Assembly: GCA_965247265.1 (NCBI GenBank)
Contig: OZ252002.1
Coordinates: 682,001 to 746,000 of the forward strand
Direction of reading: 5' to 3'
Source of the DNA: G965247265 sp965247265
GTDB lineage: Bacteria > Pseudomonadota > Gammaproteobacteria > UBA4575
Length of the DNA stretch: 64,000 nt
Position numbers and translations under genes: made by a program. Positions within the stretch are counted from its first letter, which is position 1. Every line of letters starts with the position of its first letter. Shown piece by piece: positions 61,075 to 64,000 of the stretch. A model generated the notes under the pieces. The model was not told the DNA's origin. It was given only the letters and a program-made list of their open reading frames with translations, and searched no databases.

Positions 61075-61590
61075 TTAAAAATCGCTTGTAGAGATAAACA
61101 AACCTACGCGTAGGTCTTTTGTTGCATAGATTTCTCTTCCATCAACAGACATTGTCCCATCCGCAATTCCCATCGTCGCACCACGCTTAACGACCCTTTT
61201 AATATCAAGTTGGTAGTCAATTTTCTTTGCGGTCGGCAGTACTTGTCCTGTAAATCTAACTTCATTCACACCTAGCGCACGACCTTTCCCCGGATTTCCT
61301 TGCCAGGCAATGAAAAAGCCTAATAGTTGCCACAATGCATCAAGACCAAGACACCCAGGCATCACGGGATCACCTGGAAAGTGGCAATTGAAAAACCAAA
61401 GAGCGGGGTTAATATCTAATTCAGCGTGAATTTCACCCCTGCCATAATGGCCACCATCATTAGTGATAGTAGTGATACGGTCCATCATCAACATATCCGG
61501 CATAGGTAATTGCGCATTACCCGGACCAAATATCTCGCCACGTCCACATGCAAGTAGTTCTTCATATGTAAATGAATTCTGTTGTGACAC
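61075..61590 (-). CDS. fabA: 3-hydroxydecanoyl-ACP dehydratase/isomerase
   Basis: This encodes 171 residues. The active residues His70 and Asp84 lie in FNCHFPGDPVMPGCLGLDALWQL. FabA makes the trans-2/cis-3 decenoyl branch for unsaturated fatty acids. Normally fabB is the next gene; here the neighbour is the CDGSH gene, convergent, so fabB is elsewhere. An inverted repeat lies 57 bases upstream. Confidence 0.95.
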   Translation of the reverse strand: MSQQNSFTYEELLACGRGEIFGPGNAQLPMPDMLMMDRITTITNDGGHYGRGEIHAELDINPALWFFNCHFPGDPVMPGCLGLDALWQLLGFFIAWQGNPGKGRALGVNEVRFTGQVLPTAKKIDYQLDIKRVVKRGATMGIADGTMSVDGREIYATKDLRVGLFISTSDF

Positions 61591-61646
61591 GTTTAAGAAT
61601 TGTCCCGTAATTAAATGTGCATCCCTGCAGTGATGATAAGATGATG

Positions 61647-61674
61647 TGACTTAAAAAAATAACTAATTAAGTCA
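61647..61674. promoter_or_regulatory. Inverted repeat upstream of fabA
   Basis: The arms TGACTTAA and TTAAGTCA match exactly, with a 12-base spacer. It lies 57 bases before the fabA start, in the expected promoter. It does not look like known FabR or FadR sites. It may be an operator. Confidence 0.35.
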
Positions 61675-61724
61675 TAAGTGTAACAAATGTCACGCATGAA
61701 AGGGATTGAGTCTATTTGTAGACG

Positions 61725-62696
61725 CTAATTAACTCTATAGATTTGCATAATGCGGTCTAAAAGTAGAGGAAGCTCACTGATTGTTTGGATATAGTTGGCC
61801 CGTATTTCCTGTAAAATATCAAAATAGGCTGCAGCACCACTTCCAGTTATCGCAATTTCTATTTGATCATCTAAGTGTTCTCGCAAAATACGTAGTTGAT
61901 TAGCTAACAAAGGATCATCAGTAGGTCTTGTAATTCCAATTACTATAAGTTGTGCACGGGTTTGATTTTGTGCATAAACAATCTCATTTATTGTGCTATC
62001 GATACCGAGAGAAATAACTTGCCAGCCATAAGATTTGGCAGCAACAGCTAAGCGTAATGCAGAAAGATCATGAATTTGACCGGTAGGAGATGCGCAAACA
62101 ATTTTATAATCAGTTTCTAACATCGGTTCTTTTATAATTAAATTAGTTAAAAAACCACGTATTGTATGCATGGCAATCGAATAATGCGCATCACGTAATG
62201 CGCCACGGCGACATTCATCTCTTACGTGTGCAAGTAATGGCCGTAGTAAATCCTCTAATAAAAATAAAACACCCAGTGATGTTGTTGCCTCATTTAAAGA
62301 GAAATGCAGATCTTCATTGTTTAATCGAGTAATCGCATCCAAGCAGTCGTCAAAATGCTCCATGACCGAGCCCGTACTCGGGCGCTGCTGTATGGCACTT
62401 ATTGGAAGTTGTGTAACGGCCGATGCATCAGTATCAACTAACTTGTGCAACTCTTTTATTGAAAGTCTGGCGACATCACCGATTCGTCTCCCCACAGATG
62501 TTGCACGACGTAACAAAATTAGTTTTTCAACATCGTCATCGTTGTATAGCCTACGTCTGTTCGAAGCGCGGCTAGGCTTAATTGCGCTATAGCGTCTCTC
62601 CCAAGCACGAATGACATCAGTGGTAAGGCCTGTACGACGTGATACAACTTGGATTGGATGCTGACGATGCGTTACTTTTGTCTGTTGCGTCGACAC
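61725..62696 (-). CDS. MerR-family regulator with B12-binding-type domain
   Basis: This encodes 323 residues from GTG 62696, with CAGGACAG before it; a TTG at 62720 would add 8. Residues 15-75 form a MerR helix-turn-helix (VVSRRTGLTTDVIRAWERRY). The C-terminal part resembles a cobalamin-binding Rossmann domain: TGQIHDLSALRLAVAAKSYGW keeps the His but has Ser where Gly is usual, so cofactor binding is uncertain. It may respond to light or B12 like CarH/LitR or to another cue. It is divergent from the AlkB-like gene and may control it. Confidence 0.85.
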   Translation of the reverse strand: MSTQQTKVTHRQHPIQVVSRRTGLTTDVIRAWERRYSAIKPSRASNRRRLYNDDDVEKLILLRRATSVGRRIGDVARLSIKELHKLVDTDASAVTQLPISAIQQRPSTGSVMEHFDDCLDAITRLNNEDLHFSLNEATTSLGVLFLLEDLLRPLLAHVRDECRRGALRDAHYSIAMHTIRGFLTNLIIKEPMLETDYKIVCASPTGQIHDLSALRLAVAAKSYGWQVISLGIDSTINEIVYAQNQTRAQLIVIGITRPTDDPLLANQLRILREHLDDQIEIAITGSGAAAYFDILQEIRANYIQTISELPLLLDRIMQIYRVN

Positions 62697-62724
62697 GTTA
62701 ATCTGTCCTGGTTTTGTCAAGGTA

Positions 62725-62734
62725 ATTGTACAAT
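62725..62734. promoter_or_regulatory. Small palindrome near the regulator start
   Basis: ATTGTACAAT is a perfect 10-base palindrome that contains TGTACA, a core seen in CarH/LitR-type operators. A partial second site TTGTATAAGACAA lies at 62778-62790. They lie between the divergent regulator and AlkB-like genes. The binding link is a guess. Confidence 0.35.
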
Positions 62735-62904
62735 ATATGTCTGCTCATTATAACATAATTACCATTATGTTTAACTATTGTATAAGACAAACGCGTGTCA
62801 GTAATTTGCATATGTCTTTCTTCGTTTAGACAATAATGTTATATTTTCGGTCAGTGAAGTTTGTTTAATCTGGAAGTTTGTCATACGGACTTTAGGAGGC
62901 CACG

Positions 62905-64000
62905 ATGGAGAAATTTTTAATTAACGCACGATATTTTTTAGCCCCGTTATTAATATTGTGTGCATTATTTGGGGTATTAGCAGGCGGACCATGGGTATGG
63001 ACCGGCGTGGCATTAATGGGGGTCGGGATTATTATCGACACACTGACGACTGGCCTAACACCTGGAGCGGGCTTTGATGACGAAGGCGAGACCTTTGGAT
63101 CAGTACCCTTATTAAACGGTACCATGTACGGCATGCTGGCGATCTTTATAGTGTTACAAATCGCCTTAGCGTGGCGCATATGGCAATACGTGAACGGTGT
63201 ACCGATGGGCGAGACCACGTTATTGGGCATGAGTGTTCAAGACGGCATCACCGGCACGCAACTGTTTGGTGCAGTGATGTCAACCGGCATTTTTGTAGGC
63301 ATTGGTATTATTTACGGTCATGAACTGGCACACACCAAAGGGTTTAGTTTTGTGATTGCACGTTGGATGATGGCATTAAGTGGCAAGGCCCATTTTTGCT
63401 ATGCGCATGTGTATAACCACCATCTTGAGCTTGGACATCAAGACGATCCGGCGACATGTCCACGCGGGCGCAGCCTGTATTTGCACTATCCGTTGTCCGG
63501 ATTTGGACAAAGCAAGTTTTTGTTCATGATGGAAAAGCAACGTTTAGAGCGCGTAGGGGTTCCGTTATTATCATGGCAGAATCGCTGGATACGCGGATAC
63601 TTCATGGCGTTACCGACCGTATTACTGTTTTGGTTTGTAGGCGGCTGGCTTGGCATATTATGTTTAGCCGGCGTATGGTTGATATCAAACTTTTTGCTCG
63701 AAACGCTTAATTATCTTGAGCACTACGGCTTGATACGCGAGAAGGGCCAACCGATTGATTATCGCCATAGCTGGGACAACAGTACGGCGTTCACCAGTTG
63801 GTTTTTTATCGAGATTGGACGTCAGGCGGATCACCATGATCGCGGCGAGACGCATTTTTGGGAGTTGGATGAAGTGGGCGCACCGAACTGCGGGCGCGGC
63901 TACTTCACCCTATATGCGTTATGCCTTTTGCCCCCCATTTGGCATCAGTACATGAAGAAGCAGTTGGGCAAATGGGACGAGGAGATGGCATCTGAAGGTG
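62905..64000 (+). CDS. AlkB-like membrane di-iron hydroxylase (C-terminus off window)
   Basis: A frame from ATG 62905, with AGGAGG 5 bases before it, is open to the window end (365 codons). Membrane helices and His boxes follow AlkB: HELAHTK (139-145), HVYNHHLELGHQDDPATC (168-185), NYLEHYGL (269-276) and GRQADHHDRGETHF (305-318). The third box has Gln where alkane hydroxylases have the first His (RHxxHH). The family oxidises terminal C-H bonds of alkanes or related chains with rubredoxin electrons. GC-rich codons (GGC, ACC, GCG) set it apart from its AT-rich neighbours. It is divergent from the MerR gene. Confidence 0.87.
   Translation, partial: MEKFLINARYFLAPLLILCALFGVLAGGPWVWTGVALMGVGIIIDTLTTGLTPGAGFDDEGETFGSVPLLNGTMYGMLAIFIVLQIALAWRIWQYVNGVPMGETTLLGMSVQDGITGTQLFGAVMSTGIFVGIGIIYGHELAHTKGFSFVIARWMMALSGKAHFCYAHVYNHHLELGHQDDPATCPRGRSLYLHYPLSGFGQSKFLFMMEKQRLERVGVPLLSWQNRWIRGYFMALPTVLLFWFVGGWLGILCLAGVWLISNFLLETLNYLEHYGLIREKGQPIDYRHSWDNSTAFTSWFFIEIGRQADHHDRGETHFWELDEVGAPNCGRGYFTLYALCLLPPIWHQYMKKQLGKWDEEMASEG

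Noticed and set aside
1..64000. CRISPR arrays, rRNA or prophage genes
   Set aside because: No repeated spacer-like blocks, rRNA segments, integrases or phage structural genes were seen.

Overview
The window is an AT-rich bacterial chromosome segment that most resembles a free-living, aerobic gammaproteobacterium. FabA, BolA, TrhO, homodimeric-type AceE, single-chain PepN, a DUF3301 protein and a DUF4266/DUF3570/ApbE cluster point that way, but the genus cannot be named from sequence alone. No rRNA, tRNA, CRISPR array or prophage was recognised. Two genes run off the window: an AAA+ ATPase on the left and an AlkB-like membrane hydroxylase on the right.

Layout. 1-6.5 kb: partial ATPase, a small secreted protein, MetY with a clear terminator, then a thioredoxin-like/DUF4266/DUF3570/ApbE cluster in which DUF3570 carries an in-frame amber codon. 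6.7-13.2 kb: a patatin-like lipase, then aceE-aceF-ald, which joins alanine and pyruvate to acetyl-CoA without a local lpd. 13.2-24.4 kb: stress and envelope genes, an enlarged YeiH-type exporter followed by an unlisted 42-residue membrane protein, PhoX, an EF-hand protein, a methyltransferase, an ABC-2 exporter, an RRM protein and a cold-shock protein. 24.95-44.34 kb: two inverted copies of a 0.79 kb IS6-type element flank 17.8 kb. That interval holds a compact nine-gene operon (25.8-36.4 kb), then a fatty acid hydroxylase, a PqiA-like protein, two solute-binding proteins and several damaged genes. 44.4-62.7 kb: pyrophosphate-type phosphofructokinase, adenylate kinase, a phosphodiesterase, an Fe-S reductase, a sulfurtransferase, a PAS-GGDEF-EAL protein, Nudix, BolA, TatD, TrhO, PepN, AbgT, a double-CDGSH protein and FabA. 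62.7-64 kb: a MerR/B12-domain regulator divergent from the AlkB-like gene, whose base composition differs from its surroundings.

The strongest candidate for an undescribed system is the 25,784-36,425 operon. It encodes one MotA/TolQ/ExbB-type channel subunit and two paralogous proteins that each have an N-terminal transmembrane segment with a conserved aspartate, a coiled coil and a von Willebrand A domain. It also encodes a degenerate Hsp70/actin-like protein with an FHA-like tail, an FHA-TM-PEGA-FGE protein, a TM-TPR-PEGA-like protein, two lipoproteins and a small secreted protein. Together they look like an ion-driven machine spanning the envelope, with a stator made of two different B-type subunits.

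The window also has a run of broken genes. Three frameshifts sit at homopolymers (one IS transposase copy, a metalloprotease-like gene and a gene next to bolA), and two genes have in-frame TAG codons. Sequencing error, slippage and real decay are all possible and should be separated before any is called a pseudogene.
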